Part shown: piece after piece, positions 15,575 through 24,651 of the stretch
Layout: the number at the start of each line of letters is the position of its first letter
Position numbering within the stretch: position 1 is the first letter of the stretch
Origin: JAOABP01 sp964590395
GTDB taxonomy: Bacteria > Hydrothermota > Tepidihabitantia > Tepidihabitantales > Tepidihabitantaceae
Assembly (NCBI GenBank): GCA_964590395.1
Contig: CAZPVT010000024.1
Coordinates: 1-48,890, forward strand
DNA: 48,890 nucleotides
Direction: 5' to 3'
Translations under genes and position numbers: made by a program
The notes under the pieces: generated by a model
Databases searched by the model: none
Seen by the model: only the letters and a program-made list of their open reading frames with translations
Told to the model about the DNA's origin: nothing

Positions 15575-16595
15575 CAGTAATTACCAAGTTATGCAAAGAC
15601 TAATTTACTCTCTGCCTGAACAGTTGAAGGAGGGGTGGCAAATCGGGACGGATTGCCAGTTGGCAGGTGCTGGTCATTTTGAGAATGTGGTAATTGCCGG
15701 TATGGGAGGCTCGGCAATTGGCGGTGATGTGGTTCGGAGTTTGCTGTTTAACGATGGTTATCTACCCGTGCTAGTGTGGCGGGATTATATTTTACCATCG
15801 GTAGTTGACAACCGCACGGTCCTGTTTGCGATAAGTTATTCAGGCAACACCGAGGAGACTTTATCAGTTTATGAACAGGCAAAGGATAAATGCGGGCAAT
15901 TGGTTGTCATTACCAGTGGTGGGGAACTGGTAGTGAAGGCAAAGCGAGACGGTGTGCCGGTGTTAAAAATTGCCGGTGGGATGCCACCGCGCTGTGCCAT
16001 CGGACTGGTGAGTGTGCCGATCCTGGCGGTGCTTTACCAACTCGGAATTACTCGTAGTTATCAGCGGGATGTAAATGAGACCGCATTGGTTATCGCGCAC
16101 AACTGCCAACAGTGGCATAGAAGAGGACGGCAGATAAGTCGAATGCTCTGTGACCGGTTGCCGGTAGTCTACTCAACCAGCCGATTGTTGGATGCGGTTG
16201 CTTACCGATGGCAGTGCCAATTGAACGAGAACGCTAAGGTGATGTGTCATTCCGGTTTCCTGCCGGAACAGAGTCATAACGAGTTGATGGGATTCGGGTC
16301 ACCCAATTTTCTTGATAAAATGTTTTTTTTAGTTTTCTTGTTGGATTCAACAACCAGTCAGCGTACTCGGGTGCGTCTAAATCAGATGCTGAAACTCATT
16401 GGCGATACTATCGCTGGCAAGGCGTTGGTCAAAAGTCAGGGCAGGTCACCTATGGCACGGCTTTTTTCAGCGGTAGTTATGGGTGATTTGACCAGTCTGG
16501 AGTTGGCAAAATTGCGGGACGTTGATCCAATTGAGATCCCCCGAATTGAACGGTTGAAACAGGTGCTTAACCGAACCAAGAGGTATAAGATATGA
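15567..16595 (+). CDS. Bifunctional phosphoglucose/phosphomannose isomerase
   Basis: 342 aa from a GTG. Two SIS subdomains are visible: VVIAGMGGSAIGGDV and FAISYSGNTEETLS in the first, and a C-terminal half with the family's FLPEQSHNELMGF segment that carries the catalytic Glu and His region. Family knowledge: these archaeal/bacterial PGI/PMI enzymes interconvert fructose 6-phosphate with glucose 6-phosphate and mannose 6-phosphate. It sits between enzyme I and a sugar-nucleotide transferase, so it likely routes phosphosugars into glycolysis or glycan precursors. Overlaps are 8 nt upstream and 4 nt downstream. Confidence 0.9.
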   Translation: MSNSNYQVMQRLIYSLPEQLKEGWQIGTDCQLAGAGHFENVVIAGMGGSAIGGDVVRSLLFNDGYLPVLVWRDYILPSVVDNRTVLFAISYSGNTEETLSVYEQAKDKCGQLVVITSGGELVVKAKRDGVPVLKIAGGMPPRCAIGLVSVPILAVLYQLGITRSYQRDVNETALVIAHNCQQWHRRGRQISRMLCDRLPVVYSTSRLLDAVAYRWQCQLNENAKVMCHSGFLPEQSHNELMGFGSPNFLDKMFFLVFLLDSTTSQRTRVRLNQMLKLIGDTIAGKALVKSQGRSPMARLFSAVVMGDLTSLELAKLRDVDPIEIPRIERLKQVLNRTKRYKI

Positions 16596-17572
16596 AGTTG
16601 AGTATTGTGATACCAGCGGCAGGTGAGGGGCAGCGCCTTCGTCCCCACACCCGGTTTAAACCCAAAGTGATGCTGGAAGTGGCAGGTAAGCCAATTATTG
16701 CCCATATCATTGAGCGAATTATGCCGCTGGAGCCGGAAAAGGTTTGCGTAATCATTCCGCCCCAGGATAAAACTATCAGCAGTTATCTTAAATTGAATTA
16801 TAACTTACCACTGGAATTTATTGTGCAAGATGAACCTAAGGGGCTGGGACATGCAGTACTCTGTGCGGAGAGGGTGGTAAAGGATGGGCCGGTACTGATT
16901 CTTTTGGGTGATACTATTGTGGATTTGGATTTTTCCGCTTTGTTTAAAGCAGGTAGTGTAATCGGGGTAAAAATGGTTGCTGATCCACGGCGATTCGGAG
17001 TTGTGGTATTACAAAATGGGTTAATAAAAAAGGTAGTGGAGAAACCGTCGGTGCCGATTAGTAACTTGGCGATCGTGGGCGTTTACTATTTTCCAGAGGC
17101 AGGACCGCTTTACCGGGCACTGAACCGTCTGGTTATCGAAAACCGGCTTGTTGGCAGGGAGTACCTGTTTACCGATGCCCTTCAGATTTTGATTGATGAG
17201 GGTATGGAGATCAGAACCGTTGATGTTGAAGTCTGGCTGGACTGCGGTACACCACAGGCGCTGCTGGAGACCAATAGGATTCTTCTGGATCGCCAAGTTA
17301 ACTGTCGACCGATTCCTGGTTCTGTAATCGTACCACCGGTTTTTGTTGCAGATGATGCGGTGATTGAAAGTTCGGTTATCGGTCCTTATGTCAACATTTC
17401 CTCCGGAGCTGTGGTTAAGGAATCGGTGATCAGCGATTCCCTTATTTGTCAAGGGGCAGGAGTTAGGCGCTCGGTGCTTTGGTGGTCAATCATTGGCGAG
17501 CGGGCAGAGGTTGAAGGGGTGGCGGAACCGGTGAATGTCGGTCCGGAGACGAAGCTGGTGCGGGGTAACTGA
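16592..17572 (+). CDS. NDP-sugar pyrophosphorylase (sugar-1-phosphate nucleotidyltransferase)
   Basis: 326 aa. The N-terminal Rossmann-like domain has the pyrophosphorylase motif PAAGEGQRLRPHTRFKPKVML, GLGHAV for nucleotide binding and the metal site in LLGDTIVD. A C-terminal left-handed beta-helix (about 240-320) is shown by isoleucine/valine hexapeptides such as VIESSVIGPYVNISSGAVV. Family knowledge: it joins a sugar 1-phosphate to an NTP. RmlA-like thymidylyl- and mannose-type guanylyltransferases share this layout, and the base and sugar cannot be fixed from sequence alone. It overlaps its neighbours by 4 and 1 nt. Confidence 0.85.
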   Translation: MKLSIVIPAAGEGQRLRPHTRFKPKVMLEVAGKPIIAHIIERIMPLEPEKVCVIIPPQDKTISSYLKLNYNLPLEFIVQDEPKGLGHAVLCAERVVKDGPVLILLGDTIVDLDFSALFKAGSVIGVKMVADPRRFGVVVLQNGLIKKVVEKPSVPISNLAIVGVYYFPEAGPLYRALNRLVIENRLVGREYLFTDALQILIDEGMEIRTVDVEVWLDCGTPQALLETNRILLDRQVNCRPIPGSVIVPPVFVADDAVIESSVIGPYVNISSGAVVKESVISDSLICQGAGVRRSVLWWSIIGERAEVEGVAEPVNVGPETKLVRGN

Positions 17573-18693
17573 TGCTGAAGTTTGAGATGCTGAAGAGTTT
17601 TAACCGGGCGCGCTTAGGCAGACTCCATTTACCCAATGGCGTTGTTGACACGCCCGCGTTTATGCCGGTAGGGACGCAGGCAACAGTTAAGACATTGAGT
17701 CCGATAGAGTTAGTTGGTGCCGGCACACAGATGCTCGTTTGTAATACCTATCATCTTTACCTCCGTCCCGGACACCGAAGAATCCAGCAACTGGGCGGGA
17801 TAGCGAAATTTATGGCCTGGCACAGGCCAGTGCTTACCGACTCCGGTGGGTATCAGATTTATTCTTTGGCAACACTTTCCCAGATTAATGATGACGGAGT
17901 AGAGTTTCAATCGCATATCGACGGCGCAAGGCACTATTTTACGCCGGAGTCGGTGGTGGAGATTCAGGAGGCATTAGGTTCAGATATTGCGATGTGTCTT
18001 GATGAGTGTCCACCGTTTCCGGTGAGTCGTCAGAATGCGGCGCAGGCGGTGGTAAGGACAACTTGCTGGGCAAAGCGCTGTAAGGCGAGTGCTCGGCAGT
18101 CGACTAATCTGTTCGGGATAATTCAGGGTGCGACCTATCTTGATTTACGCCGGCAGAGTGCTGAGCAACTGCTGGCACTGGATTTTCCTGGTTATGCGCT
18201 CGGCGGGCTATGTCTGGGAGAGCCGTCAGAACTGACATATGAAATTACCGCGGCGGTCTGTGAGCAGATTCCGGTTGGTAAGCCGCGCTACTTAATGGGT
18301 GCCGGTTATCCTGAGGATATAATCAATGCGGTAGCGGTTGGGGTTGACCTTTTTGACTGTGTCCTGCCTACCCGTAACGGCAGAACCGGCACCGCATTTG
18401 TCAGTTCGGGCAGGATATTGATTCGGAATGCGGAGTATGCAGATGACGATTCACCTTTGGATCCAGCCTGTTCTTGTGATACCTGCCGTAACTTTACCCG
18501 GGCATATATCCGGCATCTATTCATTGCCGGCGAGGCGCTGGGACCAAGGTTACTTTCCTATCACAACCTGTATTTCTTCCAGTCGCTGACGCGGGCAATT
18601 CGGGAATCGATTGCGGCAGGAAGTTTTGCAGATTGGGCTAAACAGTTTTTGTCCCGTTATACTGAAAACGGGATATTGGTTGATGGCCGATGA
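17572..18693 (+). CDS. tgt: tRNA-guanine transglycosylase (queuosine biosynthesis)
   Basis: 373 aa. Conserved features: DSGGYQIYSL (substrate-base Asp), GIIQGATYLDLR, the nucleophile region DLFDCVLPTRNGRTG, and the zinc site SCDTC followed by ..IRHLF. The length is that of bacterial Tgt. Family knowledge: it replaces guanine 34 with preQ1 in tRNAs reading NAU/NAC codons. The start overlaps the preceding stop (TGATG), making it the last gene of the pts-sugar operon, an unusual address for tgt. A protein related to epoxyqueuosine reductase is encoded at 29643, but no other queuosine gene is seen. Confidence 0.95.
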   Translation: MLKFEMLKSFNRARLGRLHLPNGVVDTPAFMPVGTQATVKTLSPIELVGAGTQMLVCNTYHLYLRPGHRRIQQLGGIAKFMAWHRPVLTDSGGYQIYSLATLSQINDDGVEFQSHIDGARHYFTPESVVEIQEALGSDIAMCLDECPPFPVSRQNAAQAVVRTTCWAKRCKASARQSTNLFGIIQGATYLDLRRQSAEQLLALDFPGYALGGLCLGEPSELTYEITAAVCEQIPVGKPRYLMGAGYPEDIINAVAVGVDLFDCVLPTRNGRTGTAFVSSGRILIRNAEYADDDSPLDPACSCDTCRNFTRAYIRHLFIAGEALGPRLLSYHNLYFFQSLTRAIRESIAAGSFADWAKQFLSRYTENGILVDGR

Positions 18694-18719
18694 AGGTATA
18701 AACAAAAAAGGAGGCAAAA

Positions 18720-19862
18720 GTGCGTTTCATAGCAACAATCGGAGCAATAATTCTCGTCCTCGGTTTCACCGGACTGTCCTGTGGTCCGGGAAATGTAATC
18801 AAAATCGGTGTGGTAGCACCACTTACCGGTGATGTTAAGACCTTCGGTGAGTCAACGATCAATGGGGTGATGCTGGCGGTTGAGGAGGCTAACCGTGCGG
18901 GTGGCGTTAACGGTAAGCAGATAAAACTGTTTATCTCGGACGACAAGAATGATCCGACCGAGGCGGCAAATGCCGGTGGCAAACTGATCGAACTGGACGG
19001 GGTGGTTGCCATCATCGGTTCGGTATCTACCAAATGTTCACTGCCGCTGGCAGACAAATGTCAGGTTGCGCTGATACCGATGATTACACCGACCTCCACC
19101 AACCCCAAAGTTACGGTTACCGATGATGGTAGGCATAAGGAGTACATATTCCGTGCCTGTTTTACCGACTCGTTTCAGGGGGCGGTGGCAGCACGGTTTG
19201 CCATCGACAGTTTAAAGGCAAAAACCGCAGCGGTAATGTACGATGTGGGTAATGACTACTCGCGTGGATTAGCAGATTACTTCCGGCGGTTTTTTGAGCA
19301 GGCAGGGGGGAAGGTTGTTGTCTATGAGTCATATCAGAAGGATGATGTGGATTTCTCGGGGCTGCTCACCAAGGTAAAACAGCAACAGCCAGACCTTGTC
19401 TTTTTGCCGGATTACTACAACAAGGTCAGTTTAATAATTAAACAGGCATATCAGTTAGGGCTGGTGACCAAATTTTTAGGCGGTGACGGCTGGGATTCCC
19501 CGGCGATGCTGGAAATCGCGGGCAAAGAGGTAGCGGGCAGTTACTTTGTCAATCATTACTCGGCTGATGACCCACGTCCCGAAGTCCAGAACTGGGTCAA
19601 CAAGTATCAGTCCCGTTATGGTCAGAAGCCTGATGCGCTGGCGACCTTGGGATATGATGCGGCATTACTTTTGATCGCGGCGCTCCGGAACGCACCGAAT
19701 GGTAAACCGGCGGAGATAAGAGAGGCGCTGAGCAAAATCAGAGATTATCCCTGCGTTTCAGGCACGATCTCTTTTGATGAGTTCGGTAACCCGATTAAAC
19801 TGGCAACGATCATTCAGTATACCGAGGCTGGTCAGCGGTTTGTTACCTCATTTGCTCCTTAA
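18720..19862 (+). CDS. Branched-chain amino-acid type ABC substrate-binding lipoprotein
   Basis: 380 aa from a GTG with a strong AAAAAAGGAGG upstream. A signal peptide ending in TGLSC gives a good lipobox. The mature protein is a type I periplasmic-binding fold (Peripla_BP_6/LivJ): IKIGVVAPLTGDVKTFGES, the GGVNGKQIKL strand, DDKNDPTEAAN and the hinge region YDVGNDYSRGL. Family knowledge: these proteins bind leucine/isoleucine/valine, other amino acids, amides or urea. No permease or ATPase genes (livHMGF) are nearby, so its transporter is elsewhere or it acts as a sensor. It is 27 bp downstream of tgt. Confidence 0.9.
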   Translation: MRFIATIGAIILVLGFTGLSCGPGNVIKIGVVAPLTGDVKTFGESTINGVMLAVEEANRAGGVNGKQIKLFISDDKNDPTEAANAGGKLIELDGVVAIIGSVSTKCSLPLADKCQVALIPMITPTSTNPKVTVTDDGRHKEYIFRACFTDSFQGAVAARFAIDSLKAKTAAVMYDVGNDYSRGLADYFRRFFEQAGGKVVVYESYQKDDVDFSGLLTKVKQQQPDLVFLPDYYNKVSLIIKQAYQLGLVTKFLGGDGWDSPAMLEIAGKEVAGSYFVNHYSADDPRPEVQNWVNKYQSRYGQKPDALATLGYDAALLLIAALRNAPNGKPAEIREALSKIRDYPCVSGTISFDEFGNPIKLATIIQYTEAGQRFVTSFAP

Positions 19863-19886
19863 TCAATAGACCTGGTGATTTTTGTA

Positions 19887-19910
19887 GGCAGGGGAGGATT
19901 AGTTCCTGCC
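19887..19910. terminator. Hairpin between convergent genes
   Basis: GGCAGG (19887-19892) and CCTGCC (19905-19910) can pair, with an adjacent GGA/TTCC extension that leaves a bulge. No T-run follows on either strand, so its terminator role is only probable. Confidence 0.4.
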
Positions 19911-19962
19911 GAAATAAAATGTTTAGCCGATGGTTAGGATAGCGGGTACCTGTCCGGTTTGG

Positions 19963-21300
19963 TTATTTTAACTCAAGCCACTCAACATCGGGCAGGCTAA
20001 AGTCCGCCTTGGTTACATTACCCATTATGACCATTATGTATCGTCCAGGTTTCAGGCGCTCGGCTGCTGCCCGGTTAACCTGATCAATGGTGGTCGCCCT
20101 GACTTTTTGGGGATAGATCTCCAGCCAGTCTTCACCGTAGCGGTAGAGTTCAAGATTTTTTATCTGCTCCAGTTTGCCCTGATTTGAACTGTAGGTCAGT
20201 GGGAAACTTCCGGTGAAGTAGTTATGTGCCTTCAGTAGTTCCTCTCTTGAAACGCCATCCTTTTGCATTCTGAATATTTCGGCGAACATCTTTTGTATTG
20301 CTTCCTGTGGTTTTGCGGTTTGAACTGTGGCACGGAAGGCACCGGTGAGAATCCGGCGGTCAAACCAGCAGCGGACATCGTAAGCTAAGCCGGCGTGTTC
20401 TCTAACCGCGAGTCCAATTCTTGATGAAAGTGGTGGACCACCGAGAATGTAGGACATCAACCGAACCGGTATTAAGTCTGAGTCAAAGGCGGATATGCCC
20501 GGATGGCCAAAGTGGATATAGGTCTGATTCATATCAGGGCGGGTGATCAGTTTTATTCGGGTCTTTTCCGGGAGTTTCAGGTCCGGTGGTTCCGGAATCG
20601 GGACCGGAGCCGGTTGCCAGGAGGAGGCGGCGAATCGCCGGGCAATCTCCTGTTTTATCTGTTCATAGTCAACATATCCGCCGATGACCAGAAAGCAGTT
20701 ATTGGGAACGAAATAGGTCCGGTAGAACTGGTGTAAGTCAGCGGTGGTGATTTTCGGAATGGTGCCGGTATCACCCCGGACCGGCAGGCTGTAGCGATGA
20801 TTGGCAAAAAGTAGCCGGTCAAACTCCATATTTACCCGGCCAGTGGGAAAATCATAGGCACGGCGTGCTGCGATCAAGGCTTCGTCACGGGTGCGAATGA
20901 ACTCATCTTCAGGGAATATCGAGTTAAATACAATATCGGTCAGCAGGTCAAGTCCGGTGGCTATGTCCTTTGCGAGCAGGCGCAGGTAGATATAGGAGTG
21001 ATCAAAGTCTGCTCCGGCGTGGTAATCGGCACCAAGAAACTCTAAAATGGCAGCGATCGAATCTGCCGACAGCTTTTCTGTTCCCCGCAAAAGCATCTGC
21101 GCACAGATCTGGGCGATACCAGCCTTTTCTTTGGGTTCAAATGCCGCACCGGCGCGACAGACAAAGGCAATGTCCACGACTGGCAGGCGGCGCTCTTCGT
21201 AGGCGAGGAGGATCAAACCGTTATCGAGCGAATCCCGGTAAAGTGGCAGGGCAAAGGACCGGAGGATGAAAATGGTTGTCAGTAAAAATAGATGTTTCAT
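19963..21300 (-). CDS. M16-family peptidase homologue lacking the zinc motif
   Basis: 445 aa with an N-terminal signal peptide (hydrophobic residues 3-18). It has the two-domain M16 (pitrilysin/insulinase) layout, but where the catalytic HxxEH should be it reads QICAQ (residues 64-68), so both His and the Glu are replaced. The second-half motifs (RPDMNQTYIHFGHPG, ILGGPPLSSRI) are well kept. Family knowledge: in mitochondrial processing peptidase and several bacterial pairs one subunit is inactive and helps bind substrate. The active partner is encoded immediately upstream with an ATGA overlap, which supports a heterodimer. Expected location: periplasm. Confidence 0.9.
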   Translation of the reverse strand: MKHLFLLTTIFILRSFALPLYRDSLDNGLILLAYEERRLPVVDIAFVCRAGAAFEPKEKAGIAQICAQMLLRGTEKLSADSIAAILEFLGADYHAGADFDHSYIYLRLLAKDIATGLDLLTDIVFNSIFPEDEFIRTRDEALIAARRAYDFPTGRVNMEFDRLLFANHRYSLPVRGDTGTIPKITTADLHQFYRTYFVPNNCFLVIGGYVDYEQIKQEIARRFAASSWQPAPVPIPEPPDLKLPEKTRIKLITRPDMNQTYIHFGHPGISAFDSDLIPVRLMSYILGGPPLSSRIGLAVREHAGLAYDVRCWFDRRILTGAFRATVQTAKPQEAIQKMFAEIFRMQKDGVSREELLKAHNYFTGSFPLTYSSNQGKLEQIKNLELYRYGEDWLEIYPQKVRATTIDQVNRAAAERLKPGRYIMVIMGNVTKADFSLPDVEWLELK

Positions 21301-22607
21301 TGTCGCTCCTTATTGCCTTCGGGCAGTAGAATGCCAACCACCCTTCTGCGTTCGGTCAGATATCTCTGACAGAACTCCATAATCTGTTGGGGTGTGGCGG
21401 CTTCGACTTTTTGCAACTGGTCAAATACGGTGCGCCAGTTTCCGGTGGTGATCTGGGAGGTGGCAAGGAGATAGGCAATACCCGATACATCATCCCGTCT
21501 AAAGATATATTCTGCCAGGGTTTGGTTCTTCACCCGCAGGAGTTCATTTTCTGTTACCGGTTCGGTCTGCACCCTTTTTATTTCTTGGTAGACCGTCTGT
21601 TCGATCCTCGGGATCAGAGTTTCCGCTTTGGGTGTAATCATTATTCTTAAAACACCCGGGTCTTTTTCTACTGAGTTCCAGACCGCAACCGAGGTGGCAA
21701 GTGCGGAGTCAATCACCAGCGCCCTGTAGAGTCTTGAGTTGCGGCCCGAGCCCAGGATGCTTGCGACCACATCGCCGATGATAAACAGGGAATCTCTGAT
21801 ACCCGGAGTGTGAAAGCCGATGAGGAGACCTGGCACTGAAACCTTTCTGTAAATAGTGAAACGCCGTTCACCTGCAGGCTCTGGTTCAACATCGTAGTAG
21901 TCCAGCCGTTTAACCGGCACTCCTTTTATTTTACCAAAGTAGCGGTTAATCGCGGTTCTGACCTCAGCCGGCCGGATGTCTCCGGCAATTACGAACACCG
22001 CATTTGCGGGGTTGTAATACTTTCGGTACCACTCCCGCACTTTTTCCACGGTGAAATTTGCCACATCGTTTTGCCAGCCGATAGTTGGGTTACGCTGAGG
22101 GTTGGCAAGGAAGGTGATTGCTTCAAAATGCTCCCAGAGTGCGTAGGTTGGACGGTTGTCCTGTAGACGCCGTTCCTCGACCACTACCTGATGTTCAGAC
22201 TCAAACTCCGAATCCGAAAAAACACACCTTGCCATTCGCGCTGCTTCAAGTTTCAGTGCCAGTTCCCAGTGCTCCTTGGCAATGTCTTCGTAATAACCGG
22301 TGTAGTAGGTGGAGGTAAAGCCGTTGTTAAAGGCGCCGACTGAATCCAGTATTCGGTCAAAATCGCCGGGTTTGTAGATATCGGTGTGTTTGAAACTCAT
22401 ATGTTCCAGCATATGGGAGATACCGGTGTAGCCGATATGTTCATCATACGAGCCAACTCGATAATAGAGATTTACCGACACCACCGGTGCAGAAGAGTCA
22501 ATATAACCGATTACCTGAAGTCCGTTTTTGAGTTGAAACTCAAAAATCCGGGACTCAAGAGGTTCGGTGCTAAAGATGATTAAAAAAGATAACAGTAAGT
22601 TGCTCAT
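21297..22607 (-). CDS. M16-family zinc peptidase, active subunit
   Basis: 436 aa, signal-like hydrophobic N-terminus (residues 3-13). The catalytic inverzincin motif HMLEH is at residues 65-69, with a downstream Glu ligand in VVVEERR (about 144). The usual R/Y region of the second M16 domain (SGRNSRLYRALV) is present. Family knowledge: M16 peptidases form clam-shell chambers and degrade or process peptides. It starts 4 nt after the M14 gene stop and overlaps the inactive homologue, giving a secreted peptidase operon. No Shine-Dalgarno is visible before its ATG. Confidence 0.93.
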   Translation of the reverse strand: MSNLLLSFLIIFSTEPLESRIFEFQLKNGLQVIGYIDSSAPVVSVNLYYRVGSYDEHIGYTGISHMLEHMSFKHTDIYKPGDFDRILDSVGAFNNGFTSTYYTGYYEDIAKEHWELALKLEAARMARCVFSDSEFESEHQVVVEERRLQDNRPTYALWEHFEAITFLANPQRNPTIGWQNDVANFTVEKVREWYRKYYNPANAVFVIAGDIRPAEVRTAINRYFGKIKGVPVKRLDYYDVEPEPAGERRFTIYRKVSVPGLLIGFHTPGIRDSLFIIGDVVASILGSGRNSRLYRALVIDSALATSVAVWNSVEKDPGVLRIMITPKAETLIPRIEQTVYQEIKRVQTEPVTENELLRVKNQTLAEYIFRRDDVSGIAYLLATSQITTGNWRTVFDQLQKVEAATPQQIMEFCQRYLTERRRVVGILLPEGNKERQ

Positions 22608-22611
22608 AATC

Positions 22612-24615
22612 TTATTTTAACACTACAACCCGGACCGATTCAATACCAGGGATGGTAGCAAAGTAGATTCCTGCGGGCAGTGGTTGTCCGTTTGCGGTAT
22701 ATGCCTTCCAGGTAGTCTGGTGTGTCGTGAGCGTTAATGTCTGAACCACTCTGCCCGATATATCCGAAATCCTCATCACCAGAGGCTTATCAGGCTTAAA
22801 ATTTAAGCTCACAACCGCTTTTGTTCGCACCGGATTGGGCAAGACCGAGAAAGCAGAGGTGAGGAAATTTGCACCGGAAGCATCCTGAGCCACACCCACA
22901 CTCCGCAGACCTTCAATTGCATCCAGATAGAACTGACCGGTAGCGATAAGTCTGACATAGCGGATACTATCCAGGCTAACTGTTCCGATATCAAATTCGG
23001 TTATCGCACCGTTTGCCATTCCGAGTGTTGTCCAGGGTCCCCGCCAGTTGTTTGCGATCTGGACCTGGGCGCTACCACTGCCCGCAGCGCAATAGACCGC
23101 AAGATCTGTTCCTTCAGCATCGTAGATCGGTTTTCCCATATCCAGACAGATGTTTTTGCCGTTATCCAGCAGAAAACCGTCATTGTCCCGTGGTCCAACT
23201 GCCCGGACTGGATGGGTGCGGTTGGTTGCCGGGTTAACAAAACTGTTATAAATATGTCGGAATGCAAAAAGTGGTGCCGAGTGATCAGGTGTCAACTGGA
23301 CCGTAACGGTTACTGCGGAATCACCGATATCAGGGACAACAATATTTTCAACTGTGGTGTCCAGATAACCAGGGGCGCGCAGGGTTAATGAGTAGGTTCC
23401 GGGTAGATAAAACCGGTGAAAGTCACCCAGTTCAGGATGGTTATAACTTAGCCAGTTTGCCGGGCTGATCCAGATCTGGCAGTGAACTGGCTCGCCGGTG
23501 ATGGCATCGGTTACCGTGCCGTGAATTCCCTTGTCTGCGTGATGAATCAACTCCAATATCGCAGGCAGGTTAAGGTTAAAGGTCGGCTCAATCTCTGATG
23601 CGGGCGGGGTCTTTTGGGTATGCACCTCAATTGACCAGCCCATCATTCCGTAGCCATAGTCAAAATCCTTGGTTGAACCGTTGATGGGATACATACTGTC
23701 CGCACCCTGGCCATAGGTGTAATGAGTCCAGCGGTCATACCGGGCAGAAAGGAATTGAATGAGGTTGAGTTCCGGAATGGTGTTCTGATAGGAATAACAG
23801 TAACTCCAGGGATGGGAGATAAAGGTTGTGCCGGAGTGGTAGGAGACAAAGATAACAAATGGCTGGCGCCAGATATGCTCAAGGACCGCACGGTTTTCCG
23901 GTTCAGAAAACGGGCTGGTTCCGGGATTTATTTCGTCACCCCACATCCAGCCCCAGTTGCGGTTTAAGTCTACATTGTTACCGTTATAACGGCTATTGGC
24001 GATATACCCATCCGGATTATACATCGGCAGGAGATAGATCTCCCGGGAGTTGACAAGCCGGGTAACAACCGAATCGGAGTTGTATCTATTTACCAGATAT
24101 TTCAGCAGTTCAAAGGTAATTGCCCAGCCGATCTTCTCATCACCGTGAATTGCGCCTTCAAAGTGCACTGCGGGCTCGTTTTCGTGGATCTCGGGGTTGT
24201 CTGAAATTTTCATCATCAGGATGAGATTACCACCGTAACTTAATCCCAGGGTTTCCAGTTTACAGATGTGCGGGTTATTCCGGGCAATAGTTGCCATCGT
24301 GTCCCTGAACTCCGCATAGGTCAGGTACCGGCCATCACTACCGGTAAAGTTATTTTCGTATATATCGGAGATTTTCGGGGTAATAATCTCAATAGTAAAG
24401 CCTCTGTCTTTTAGCCTTTCCTGCTGAGATAGGGTTGCCTCAGCGACAACACCTGAGCGGTCAACATAGTTAACCCAGGCACCGGTCTCCTCAATATTAC
24501 GGACATCATTACGATGGGCATTGGTAATCCGGATCAGATCACGGGTTTCAGCGTTGCTTAAATTGAGAAGGATGAAAAATGTTAAAATGCGGATAAATGC
24601 CTTTTGTGTCCTCAC
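22612..24615 (-). CDS. Secreted M14 zinc carboxypeptidase with C-terminal sorting domain
   Basis: 667 aa from a GTG with no Shine-Dalgarno; the promoter predicts transcription starting about 2 nt upstream. A signal peptide spans residues 1-22. The M14 catalytic domain (about 95-375) shows H157 and E160 (GAIHGDE), H260 (SYHSGT), the DLNRNW substrate motif and general base E330 (WSIEVHT). A carboxypeptidase-regulatory beta domain (GIHGTVTDAITGEPV), a discoidin-like region and a C-terminal sorting-domain-like module (NPVRTKAV, DISGRVVQTL, PAGIYFA) follow. Family knowledge: it trims peptides from their C-termini outside the cell. The tail resembles type IX secretion signals. It leads the M14-M16-M16 operon. 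Confidence 0.93.
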   Translation of the reverse strand: MRTQKAFIRILTFFILLNLSNAETRDLIRITNAHRNDVRNIEETGAWVNYVDRSGVVAEATLSQQERLKDRGFTIEIITPKISDIYENNFTGSDGRYLTYAEFRDTMATIARNNPHICKLETLGLSYGGNLILMMKISDNPEIHENEPAVHFEGAIHGDEKIGWAITFELLKYLVNRYNSDSVVTRLVNSREIYLLPMYNPDGYIANSRYNGNNVDLNRNWGWMWGDEINPGTSPFSEPENRAVLEHIWRQPFVIFVSYHSGTTFISHPWSYCYSYQNTIPELNLIQFLSARYDRWTHYTYGQGADSMYPINGSTKDFDYGYGMMGWSIEVHTQKTPPASEIEPTFNLNLPAILELIHHADKGIHGTVTDAITGEPVHCQIWISPANWLSYNHPELGDFHRFYLPGTYSLTLRAPGYLDTTVENIVVPDIGDSAVTVTVQLTPDHSAPLFAFRHIYNSFVNPATNRTHPVRAVGPRDNDGFLLDNGKNICLDMGKPIYDAEGTDLAVYCAAGSGSAQVQIANNWRGPWTTLGMANGAITEFDIGTVSLDSIRYVRLIATGQFYLDAIEGLRSVGVAQDASGANFLTSAFSVLPNPVRTKAVVSLNFKPDKPLVMRISDISGRVVQTLTLTTHQTTWKAYTANGQPLPAGIYFATIPGIESVRVVVLK

Positions 24616-24623
24616 GCTGAATT

Positions 24624-24651
24624 ATAATAACCGATACTGAATGGGTGTCAA
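24624..24651 (-). promoter_or_regulatory. Promoter of the peptidase operon, probably leaderless
   Basis: On the minus strand TTGACA (24646-24651), 16 bp, TATTAT (24624-24629). An overlapping TATAAT (24621-24626) would need a 19 bp spacer. Eight bases separate the -10 from the GTG start at 24615. Confidence 0.65.
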
